A stretch of 11,037 nucleotides of DNA from an uncultured Candidatus Altimarinota bacterium (GTDB lineage Bacteria > Patescibacteriota > Gracilibacteria > BD1-5 > UBA6164). Under the pieces are notes generated by a model. That model worked only from the letters and a program-made list of their open reading frames with translations, did no database searches and was not told the origin of the DNA. This document shows positions 1 through 6,325 of the stretch, one piece after another; position 1 is the stretch's first letter; each line of letters begins with the position of its first letter. Made by a program: the position numbers and the translations under genes. The DNA lies in the NCBI GenBank assembly GCA_937931775.1, contig CALHAQ010000029.1, forward strand, positions 1 to 11,037, given 5' to 3'.

Positions 1-55
1 CACCAGCCAGACCAACAGCCAGACCAGCACCAAGACTCATAGCAGAAATATCCAT
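1..55 (-). CDS. atpE: ATP synthase F0 subunit c (N-terminal fragment)
   Basis: Only the first 18 codons are in the window; the gene runs off the left edge. They read MDISAMSLGAGLAVGLAG, the Gly/Ala-rich start of the first transmembrane helix of the proteolipid c subunit, which forms the ion-translocating membrane ring of F-type ATP synthase. The ion-binding carboxylate lies in the second helix, outside the window. The call is supported by context: atpB, for subunit a, lies upstream on the same strand, separated by an unrelated Nudix gene. The start is the ATG at 53-55. The leader just before it is AAGAGAAAATATT, at best a weak ribosome-binding site. Subunit c is fairly secure; whether the ion is H+ or Na+ cannot be seen. 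Confidence 0.82.
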   Translation of the reverse strand, partial: MDISAMSLGAGLAVGLAG

Positions 56-76
56 AATATTTTCTCTTAAAAATTA

Positions 77-89
77 ACTTATTATAAGT
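77..89. repeat. Short inverted repeat with TATAAT upstream of atpE
   Basis: ACTTAT-T-ATAAGT is a perfect 6-bp inverted repeat in the 69-nt gap between the Nudix stop and the atpE start. On the minus strand it contains TATAAT (86 to 81), which could be the -10 element of an internal promoter giving extra subunit c transcript. Subunit c is needed in many copies per enzyme. No good -35 hexamer sits at the right distance, so the promoter reading is weak. Confidence 0.3.
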
Positions 90-124
90 GTATCATATCT
101 TTCTATAGGAGGCAAAGATTTACT

Positions 125-1561
125 CTATACAATATAACGTACATTATACCTTTCGTTATTATCAAATAATTCAGTGAATAATAAATCACCCTCTAATATA
201 TCTGGAGCAATAACAAGGTTTCTACCTAAATCACAAGAAGCATAGTGAGACCAATTTTTTCACTCTGATCGTGATTTCATTTTCATAACTTCATTGAGAA
301 ATTTTTCAACTAACTTAGATCAATCCTCTCCTTTACCGATTTGACCGATAAATATACTAAAGTTCTGCCATAACTCAGAGTTTGGAGCTCCTGGTATATA
401 TCAAGCATTAGCACTTTCTGTAATATTTTCATCTATAAGTTCTTCAGTTTCAGGATTACTTGAAAAAACATTTCAATCATTTCAGCATTGAATTATGTAT
501 TTCTCATCATGTAGTTTAAATTCTCATACTCATGAAATCTTTATAGTATCTCCTATTTCAACACTAGCCTCACTCAATCCTGTTTCTTGGCATATTTCTT
601 TCCAGGTTTTTCTTCTTTCTAGAATATCTTCTTGCATCTGAAGTTGTAAGGCTTCATCTCGTAATTTAAAACGCAAGTGATTCACAATATCACATTCTTG
701 GAATTCTTCATCATGCGGTATAGTAGATATTTGAGGTATTGCTGTTATTTTTCCGATATATCAACCAAGGGATATTAAATCTGAAATATAAGATTTTTCA
801 TGAAAATAAGAATCTTTTCCAAACAAAAATAGGTCCCCTAATCGACCTCATATATCTTGCATGAACATAGGTGTAGTAGGTAAATCATCTATAAGTGAGC
901 TGATTATATTTCTATAGTCTTCTCTTTGAAGAGTTTCTGGTGTAAATCAGAGTACTCCACCTCTCTCTTGAAAATCTAAAGATGCTTGCCTATCATCTCC
1001 AACTAAATCTTTATCTGCCATGAGCAAAAAGTCCTTACACCTCTCGGCAACATCTAAGATACTCTGTCTAGATTCTTGCATATCCTCTAAAATTTCACGA
1101 GTTGCATCACCTAAAATATTTTTCGGGTATTTCAATGCTTCTTCCACAGAATAAAATTTACCAGAATGCACTTCTCAGCTTGTCATGAGATCCGGAGTAT
1201 CTGATGTTGTATTTACGACAGACTCGATATGCTTCCCACTTGAGAGAATAGATTCAATACTTCCTGCTTGAGAAAAAAGATATGTTTGAATTTGTATAGA
1301 AACACCTTCATCTGGTGATATGTTTGAATAATTTCTATGTGGTCTAATGTTTTGATCAGGAATATTAAGCCCATCAAGTTCCTCTGTTATTTCCCTTCGT
1401 AGAGACGAAATACTATCATTATCTTCTTCATCAACTTTTCATCCTGGTAATACTAAAAATCATTGTCTATTTCTACATAGATATACTTGATCTTCAGAGT
1501 TAAAAATAAGCCCCCCTACAACCTGTATTGGTGTTTCTTGGGTGTTTATATTATTATCCAT
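125..1561 (-). CDS. Nudix-domain protein of 478 aa inside the atp operon
   Basis: The frame is open only with UGA as Gly; about a dozen TGA codons are crossed. Residues about 10-165 look like a Nudix hydrolase fold: an opening strand VVGGLIF, then LPGGKVDEED, then SLRREITEEL. The REITEE core keeps the metal-binding glutamates. The spacing from the GG to RE is one residue longer than the usual GX5EX7REUXEEXGU, and Asp stands where the first Glu would be. The remaining 300 residues match nothing I recognise, although WKEICQETGL near residue 320 resembles a degenerate second Nudix box. Nudix enzymes cleave nucleoside diphosphates linked to another group; the substrate here is unknown. It starts 9 nt after the atpB stop and lies before atpE, so it is probably co-transcribed with the ATP synthase genes. 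The stop is TAG. Confidence 0.72.
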
Positions 1562-1570
1562 AAAAATCTT

Positions 1571-2425
1571 TTATGCAGTAGCTTCCATAAATGCCATACG
1601 TATGAATATAGCAACTAAGAGTGGAAATACCATAGCCTGGATAACTGCGACAAGCAGTCCCTGGAGATATACGAGAATCGGGAATAATACTGGGAAGTTT
1701 ATTCCTCACATAAACCCTGTAATACTTTGGGAGAAACTTGAGACTCCTACTACGAGCATTCCGAGGAGGATCGTTCCTGAGGTCATGTTTCAAAAAAGCC
1801 TGAAAGCAAGAGAGATAACCTTTGCAAAGAGTCCAATGATATCGAGAAATCAGAGAAAGAGTGATATCACGATATCTCCTATTTTTGCTATAATAAAGAG
1901 TGGATAATATACAAGTGATGAGAGTTTTCCTCTTTCAACTTCAATATATCATTTTCCCCAGAATGGGAGGTAATTGTAGAAGAATTTTTTAAATCCGAGG
2001 GATCCAAACTGGATATATATCAGCAAGAGGGTTGAGAAGAGTGCGAGAGCAATATTAAACTGCATATCTGCTGTTGGCATCACTATATACTGTGCAAGAT
2101 AAAATTCCCCTGCCTGAGATATACCAAATACTGGAGCTATGAAATCAAGCAAAATTCCTGAAATATTTGCAAAAAATATTACAAAGAAAAGTGTGACTAT
2201 ATAGGTCTTGATATGTACTCCGATATCCTTACCCAGTATATCGCTATAAAAATTATATACTCTTTCATAGAATAGATCCATGAGAATCATAGCTCTAGTT
2301 CCAGAAAACTTCTGTAGTAAACCAGCGAGCAATATGAATACTACTACGCAAAATACTATTCCCACCATAGAGGGAGAAAGATAGAAAGCTATAAGGCTTT
2401 GAAAGGTAGGATCGAATTGTATCAT
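1571..2425 (-). CDS. atpB: ATP synthase F0 subunit a
   Basis: This 284-aa polytopic membrane protein forms the two ion half-channels next to the c ring. The diagnostic segment is LAFRLFGNMTSG in the penultimate helix. Arg209 is the essential stator arginine (Arg210 in E. coli), and an IQAMVF segment with Gln263 lies in the last helix. The Gly of RLFGN is encoded by UGA, as are three other glycines, so the standard code would end the protein at residue 158. Thr218 stands where E. coli has Glu219. The N-terminus is hydrophobic from about residue 15 with no separate signal peptide. It is the first visible gene of the operon, followed by the Nudix gene and atpE. The start ATG has no Shine-Dalgarno; the promoter is at 2452-2480. 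Confidence 0.93.
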
Positions 2426-2451
2426 GTTTTTGCGCTTAGATATATGTCTTT

Positions 2452-2480
2452 AGTCTAGCATATATAGATATTTCAGGCAA
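2452..2480 (-). promoter_or_regulatory. Candidate atpB promoter
   Basis: On the minus strand TTGCCT (2480-2475) and TAGACT (2457-2452) are separated by 17 nt. This predicts a start near 2445 and a leader of about 20 nt before atpB. Its -35 box lies 4 nt from that of the divergent promoter at 2485, so the two may influence each other. Confidence 0.5.
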
Positions 2481-2484
2481 ATAT

Positions 2485-2513
2485 TTGATATAAACTCTTT
2501 TTTCGGATATGAT
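2485..2513 (+). promoter_or_regulatory. Promoter of the cyclic-nucleotide-binding protein gene
   Basis: TTGATA (2485-2490), a 17-nt spacer and TATGAT (2508-2513) fit a housekeeping sigma-70 promoter well. The predicted start near 2520 gives a leader of about 27 nt before the ATG at 2547. Confidence 0.62.
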
Positions 2514-2546
2514 ACGTATATAGCTTATATATTTACCCAACAAATT

Positions 2547-2954
2547 ATGCAATTATTTGGAAGTGAAAAAGTACATAAACTCAAGATTTTTGAAGGAATA
2601 GAAGCTAGTGTTGTAAGTGAAATCATTGACAATGCTGCAAAAGAAACATTTATTTCAGGAGAAGTCATCATGCAAGAAGGAGATGCTCCAAATGGAAAGG
2701 GATACATTATCGAAGAAGGAAGCGTTAATGTACTCCTGTGAGAAAATATCACGACGAAACTTACTCCAGGAGATATTTTCGGAGAAATTGCTCTGCTCAA
2801 TGAAGAACCAAGGAGTGCAAGCGTTATAGCTGAAAGCGATGTGACGGCAATCATCCTCTCACAAGATATGCTCTTTGAAATGATTAATAATGATGATAAC
2901 TCTATCAACAAAGAAATTATGAGAAGAATGGAAGAAAATCTCGAAAGCGAATAA
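2547..2954 (+). CDS. Stand-alone cyclic nucleotide-binding (CRP-type) domain protein
   Basis: The 135-aa protein is almost entirely one cNMP-binding beta-barrel. Its phosphate-binding cassette at residues 78-93 reads FGEIALLNEEPRSASV, with the Glu (E80) that contacts the ribose hydroxyl and the Arg (R89) that contacts the cyclic phosphate in true cAMP/cGMP binders. The C-terminal helix after residue 115 is short and charged. There is no helix-turn-helix, kinase or channel domain, so it is not a CRP-type transcription factor by itself. It may signal through a partner. One UGA (Gly65) lies inside the barrel. It has its own promoter and terminator, so it is monocistronic, and it is divergent from the atp operon. 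No cyclase is in the window. Confidence 0.85.
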
Positions 2955-2974
2955 TATTTTTTTCATATAAATGG

Positions 2975-2998
2975 GCTCTCCAGTTGGAGAGCTTTTAT
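2975..2998 (+). terminator. Rho-independent terminator after the cNMP-binding gene
   Basis: GCTCTCC-AGTT-GGAGAGC (2975-2992) is a 7-bp GC-rich stem with a 4-nt loop, followed by TTTTATTAT. It lies 20 nt after the stop codon. The same 18 nt recur in the terminator at 4155-4172. Confidence 0.82.
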
Positions 2999-3026
2999 TA
3001 TAATTAAAAATAGTTTTAGTAATTAT

Positions 3027-3054
3027 TTGACATATATTAATATTAATATATAAT
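3027..3054 (+). promoter_or_regulatory. Promoter of the OmpA-VWA gene
   Basis: Perfect TTGACA (3027-3032), a 16-nt spacer and perfect TATAAT (3049-3054), embedded in almost pure A/T. The predicted start near 3061 leaves a leader of about 25 nt without a Shine-Dalgarno. It is the strongest-looking promoter in the window, consistent with an abundant envelope protein. Confidence 0.75.
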
Positions 3055-3085
3055 AATATTTAATTTTATATATTTATTATTGAAT

Positions 3086-4135
3086 ATGAAAAATTCAACG
3101 ATAGGAAAAGTGCTTGCTCTAGGTATGAGTGCTGGAGTTTTAACTAATTCGTGAGCAGCTCTAGCAGCTAATACTCATCTATGTGAAGTACGTGAAGGTA
3201 CATCTGCTTGAGTACAAAACGCTATTTCAAAGCCTACACCAACTAGTGTATGAGATATACAATTTACAACTGAAGCTAATAAATTTTCTCAATTCAAATA
3301 CCATGAAGAAAGAGGAGAAAAAGGAACAAAATATAGGCTTCCTAATACCCTGAGTTGAAATACTCTTGATATCTACTTTATAACAAACCAATCTCAACTC
3401 GATAATGCTGATAAAGCAGATTTAGATAACTACGCAGAATCCTTAAGAGCTGTTGAATGAGATATAACTATAAACCTCGAAGGATTTGCCGATGCAAGAG
3501 GATGAGATAAGAGGAATGATTATCTTTCACAAAAAAGAGCTGAAAATGTCAGAGCTTACCTTGAGGAAAAACTTTGAAGAAATGTAAGTTTTAGTATCGT
3601 ATCTCATGGAGAAACAAAATCAAATGGAGCAGACAAAGCAAGAACTCTTGACGAAAAACTCGCTCTGAGAAAATTTAGAAGAGTATCTGTATCTCCAAGT
3701 ACCAGCGTCATAGCATCTGGTCTCGCGAAGAGTCCTGCGGATATTTATCTCCTCGATGCTTCTAGTTCTATGATAGGAGATAAATGGGAAAGTGTCGCAA
3801 ACTATAATTTTCCTGACAGCGCAAAAATATTCACTTTTAATACAAATAATAATGGAGAAAATTGTGCTAAAGATATTGGAGATCAAGTAGTTAGATGAGG
3901 AACACCTCTCTACGAAAGCCTCCTAGAACTCACAACAAATACAACTCATTCTGGTAAATCAATTACTATTCTGAGTGATGGTGAAGCTGATACTTACTCA
4001 TTACAAGAAGCTGTAAATAACGCAAAACAAAACAATATAACAATAAATGTTATTGGGGTAGCCTCTTCAGATAATGCCAGCCTGAGAAGAATAGCAGATG
4101 CTACTGGATGAAGTTTTTATTTCGAAGGGAATTAG
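3086..4135 (+). CDS. Exported OmpA-like domain plus von Willebrand A domain protein
   Basis: 349 aa, with nine UGA-encoded glycines. Residues 1-27 are a signal peptide: Lys2, a hydrophobic core and an ALA-A cleavage site. Residues about 93-205 form an OmpA/MotB-type peptidoglycan-binding domain: LDIYFITNQSQL, then EGFADARG with Asp136, then NDYLSQKRA with Arg151, the residues that grip diaminopimelate in this family, and finally RRVSVS. Residues about 218-349 form a VWA domain with a complete MIDAS: DASSS at 224-228, Thr273 in GGTPL and Asp298 in LSDGE. The likely role is a wall-bound surface protein that binds a protein ligand through a metal ion. OmpA-first order is less common than a C-terminal OmpA domain. 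There is no sortase motif or membrane anchor. It is monocistronic, between its own promoter and terminator. Two cysteines, 33 and 260, could form a disulfide. Confidence 0.88.
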
Positions 4136-4149
4136 TTAACATACATCAC

Positions 4150-4179
4150 AAAAAGCTCTCCAGTTGGAGAGCTTTTTTA
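4150..4179. terminator. Bidirectional terminator between convergent genes
   Basis: The stem GCTCTCC-AGTT-GGAGAGC (4155-4172) is flanked by a run of A on the left and TTTTTT on the right, so it works in both directions. It serves the OmpA-VWA gene (stop at 4135) and the 281-aa gene (minus, stop at 4186). Confidence 0.85.
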
Positions 4180-4185
4180 TATGTC

Positions 4186-5031
4186 CTATATATCAGTTCA
4201 TCACACTATCCTAAGTCGCGGTTTCGTATCATCTATTTTTAACTGCTTATACTTCTTTTCAAGATCCATTATTTGAAAAGCGAGATAATAACGGAATTTC
4301 AACATATGAGCTTTTGCCCCCTTAGGATCTTTTTCAGGAGATGGCCATGATATTCATGTACGTGCTTCAAAATCATTCTGTACTCTACGAACGAGTGCCA
4401 TATCTAGGATTTGGTCTATTTGATTTTCTCAAAGTAGGTATTGTACTTTTTCATATCTTTGTATCTTCTTTAGAACGCTAGCTCTTTCTGATTTATTCTT
4501 CAGATTATCTCTGGTAATTTCTCACTGATAGTTTACTTCATGTTCTTTTGATTGATAAGAATATACTCTATATCCACTGTCTGTAGCCTCAAGAGTATAA
4601 ATCACTTCTCCTCTATCGTTTATAGGAATTCCATTTCGTATAGACAGCTGCAGAGATTCCCATAGGTCAGTAGGTTCATGATTGAGATGTCATGTTCTCA
4701 TTTTTGTATGTACTCTCTCATGAGAGATTTCTAATACCTGAGCTACATTTTCTATATATACCTCTCTGAGGCAATCAAATAAATGAAGTGATATAGTAAG
4801 CTCATCTTGGCCTTTAGAGTTATCGACAAAAGAACATTTATTATCTCGACAAAATTTTAAGAAATCACTAAAAAACCGATCATCAGAAAATATCATTTTG
4901 AGAATATCACTACACTGTGGGACATCTTCAGCATATGGGATAGAATGGTAGAAATCATATACGAATGCTTGAAATGTTTCATCTGCAAACATTTTACGGA
5001 TCGGAGTATTTGCTTGTGCCTCTGATAGCAT
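4186..5031 (-). CDS. Hypothetical protein, 281 aa
   Basis: I do not recognise this protein. The frame crosses six TGA codons read as Gly and ends at TAG. It looks cytosolic: no signal peptide and no membrane segment. The N-terminal 110 residues are rich in Phe, Asp and Cys (PQCSDILKMIF, KFCRDNKCSF, LFDCLREVY). The middle has a possible beta-rich stretch (GEVIYTLEATDSGYRVYSY). The C-terminal third is charged and helical (NKSERASVLKKIQRYEKVQ, LEKKYKQLKI), perhaps coiled. It ends with two consecutive UGA glycines. It has its own promoter (5062-5089) and shares the terminator at 4150-4179. It is divergent from the WbqC-family gene, which hints at shared regulation but not at a function. Confidence 0.72.
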
Positions 5032-5061
5032 TTGACGAAAATATATAATATAGTTTTAATT

Positions 5062-5089
5062 ACTATAAGATTTAGAAGTATGAAGTCAA
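5062..5089 (-). promoter_or_regulatory. Promoter of the 281-aa hypothetical gene
   Basis: On the minus strand TTGACT (5089-5084), a 16-nt spacer and TATAGT (5067-5062). The predicted start near 5055 gives a leader of about 24 nt before the ATG at 5031. Confidence 0.55.
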
Positions 5090-5107
5090 AAAAAATACCA
5101 ACATAAA

Positions 5108-5135
5108 TTTACTTTTTATATATTTTATTTATAAT
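5108..5135 (+). promoter_or_regulatory. Promoter of the WbqC-family gene, probably leaderless
   Basis: TTTACT (5108-5113), a 16-nt spacer and perfect TATAAT (5130-5135). A start 6-7 nt after the -10 box falls at 5141-5142, the A of the ATG itself, so the mRNA is predicted to have no 5' leader. Confidence 0.5.
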
Positions 5136-5141
5136 AATTTT

Positions 5142-5879
5142 ATGAATAAAATATGAGACTCTATTTCGATACACCAACCTCACTTCCTTCCATGGTATCC
5201 ATACATGTTGAGGATTTTAAGTGGGGAATCTTATGTGACATTTACACAGTCAAAATATAAGCCTCAATACTTTCATAATCGTACGTGATTATTACAAAAA
5301 GATGGGAGAATTCTCAGTGTCTCACTTCCTGTTAATGGGAGTCAGAACACAATTTTTGAAGACGTTACTATTGATAGTAATCACTGAGTTCGTGCATCAA
5401 AAAAAATCATAAGAGTTATGGAATATAACTATGCTCATTCCCCATACTTTCAGGACATTTTCGAAAAGATAGAAAATATACTTACTGTAACATGATGAGA
5501 ATCTCTCGAGGATATAAATTTACAATGACTACAGGTACTTGCAGAAATTCTTGAAATACCTATGCCGGAAACACACAAACAAAACAATGAGGAATATACA
5601 GGTGAAAATCGAACTGATAATCTGATACATGAAATAAGGAAAAGATGAAAATCTACATACCTCACAGGATGGTGAGGAGGAATGGATCCGAAAGTATTTG
5701 ATTTAGAAAAATTCAAAGAAAATGGTATAGATATGAAATACCTCGACTCTTCAAGACTTTCAAAATATCCAGCGCAAAATGGAGTTTCGATTCTTCACCA
5801 TCTCTTTCATGATGGACCAGATCAAGTGAGAGCTCAAATGGAGCAGGATCAATCTGCATTTGTAAGTCTCAAGATATAA
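5142..5879 (+). CDS. WbqC-family protein
   Basis: 245 aa with eight TGA codons read as Gly. The N-terminus SISIHQPHFLPWYPYM is the signature of the WbqC-like family, followed by the family's typical aromatic and Asn-Arg elements (YKPQYFHNRTG), SVSLPVNG, and the YNYAHSPYFQDIFEKIENIL segment. WbqC-like proteins are usually found in polysaccharide or O-antigen loci; their reaction is not firmly established. The C-terminal part (TYLTGWGGGMDP, then YPAQNGVSILHHLFHDG) also fits the family, and the length is typical. There is no signal peptide, so it should act in the cytosol. It stands alone here, with no glycosyltransferases next to it. The start is the ATG right after the promoter, with no ribosome-binding site. 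Confidence 0.82.
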
Positions 5880-5911
5880 AAAAAACCTTGAAATAAAATT
5901 CTATTTCAAGG
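5878..5911 (-). terminator. Terminator of the 30-aa peptide gene
   Basis: CCTTGAAATA-AAATTC-TATTTCAAGG (5886-5911) is a perfect 10-bp stem. On the minus strand it is followed by seven or more T (5885-5879), so it terminates transcription from the small gene at 5924-6016. On the plus strand no T-run follows, so it should not terminate the WbqC gene. Confidence 0.78.
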
Positions 5912-5923
5912 TGAAAAAATATA

Positions 5924-6016
5924 CTACTTACATTTTTTAGGAGCTCGTCTTTTATGACGAACAACTGAAACCGTCTTCTTTCATCCGGATTTCCTTTTAC
6001 AACCACATCCTGCCAT
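5924..6016 (-). CDS. 30-aa Cys- and Lys/Arg-rich peptide
   Basis: The frame runs from the ATG at 6014-6016 to TAG and encodes 30 aa. It starts MAGCGCKRKSGGKK and ends with RHKRRAPKKCK, giving about twelve basic residues, no acidic residue and three Cys. One Gly (residue 12) is UGA. It is followed 12 nt later by a strong terminator, which supports real transcription. The composition suggests RNA or ribosome binding, possibly with metal binding by CGC and the C-terminal Cys, but it matches no ribosomal protein I know (it is not bL36 or bTHX). There is no Shine-Dalgarno. A structured leader (6035-6104) precedes it. It could also be a cationic toxin or antimicrobial peptide; no function is assigned. 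Confidence 0.55.
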
Positions 6017-6034
6017 AATGGTAAAAAGGGTTAA

Positions 6035-6104
6035 GCAAATACATAAGCTAACTTAGCTTAACTTAAAAGTATTTGCAATCTGGTCTTAAATTCTTAGTAT
6101 TTGC
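6035..6104 (-). promoter_or_regulatory. Structured leader with competing repeats before the small peptide
   Basis: Read on the minus strand, GCAAATACT occurs twice (6104-6096 and 6076-6068), and the complement GTATTTGC occurs once (6042-6035). Between the second copy and the complement lies a hairpin, TAAGCTAA-C-TTAGCTTA (6060-6044). Either upstream copy can pair with the single complement, but not both. That leaves two mutually exclusive folds 19 nt before the ATG of the 30-aa gene. It could be a cis-regulatory RNA element or a set of protein-binding sites. It matches no riboswitch class I know. Confidence 0.4.
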
Positions 6105-6182
6105 TCACTAGTCGACCAAAATCTAGTAACAAACAATAATATAAACTCTTCAAGACTGCAATTTTCTAGAGTTTATTTTTTT
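6073..6182 (+). ncRNA. Candidate small RNA with promoter and terminator
   Basis: Within 6017-6325, a 309-nt stretch with no gene, the plus strand has TTGCAA (6073-6078), a 16-nt spacer and TAGTAT (6095-6100), predicting a start near 6107. The RNA would be about 75 nt. It has a 5' hairpin ACTAG...CTAGT (11-nt loop, about 6107-6127), an A-rich linker, then TAAACTCT...AGAGTTTA (6142-6149 with 6168-6175, 18-nt loop) followed by seven T. It would be antisense to the leader of the 30-aa gene if that transcript starts to the right of 6182. The promoter is below consensus and the terminator stem is AT-rich, so this is tentative. Confidence 0.3.
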
Positions 6183-6211
6183 GTATTAGCTAAGTAACAC
6201 AGAAAAAGTAA

Positions 6212-6226
6212 TTTACATAATGTAAA
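6212..6226. repeat. Palindrome, possible operator
   Basis: TTTACAT-A-ATGTAAA is a perfect 7-bp inverted repeat with a 1-nt centre. The symmetry extends outward as GTA on the left and TAC on the right, with one mismatched base on each side. It could be a dimeric regulator site upstream of the 30-aa gene. A half-site-like TTTACATT recurs at about 6269. Confidence 0.35.
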
Positions 6227-6287
6227 CTACAAACTGATATCAAATTTTCACTTGATCTCAAATCATAATTTACATTCCCTTTGCAGG

Positions 6288-6317
6288 AAAAGAGCTCTCC
6301 TTTCGGAGAGTTCTTTT
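6288..6317. terminator. nrd operon terminator, possibly bidirectional
   Basis: On the minus strand the hairpin is an ACTCTCC arm, a GAAA (GNRA) loop and a GGAGAG arm, extended by A/T pairs across one A-C mismatch and ending in TTTT. It lies 9 nt after the nrdA stop. On the plus strand the same hairpin ends in TTTTT and would stop rightward transcription as well. Confidence 0.72.
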
Positions 6318-6325
6318 TGGCTATT

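Noticed and set aside
1542..1907. 121-aa plus-strand frame with a hydrophobic start
   Set aside because: Antisense to atpB, with no promoter or domain support.
2525..2911. 128-aa minus-strand frame opposite the cNMP-binding gene
   Set aside because: Ser/Ile-rich shadow of a well-supported gene with a recognisable phosphate-binding cassette.
6017..6325. tRNA gene in the repeat-rich intergenic region
   Set aside because: No cloverleaf with a T-loop motif was found; the inverted repeats are short and AT-rich.
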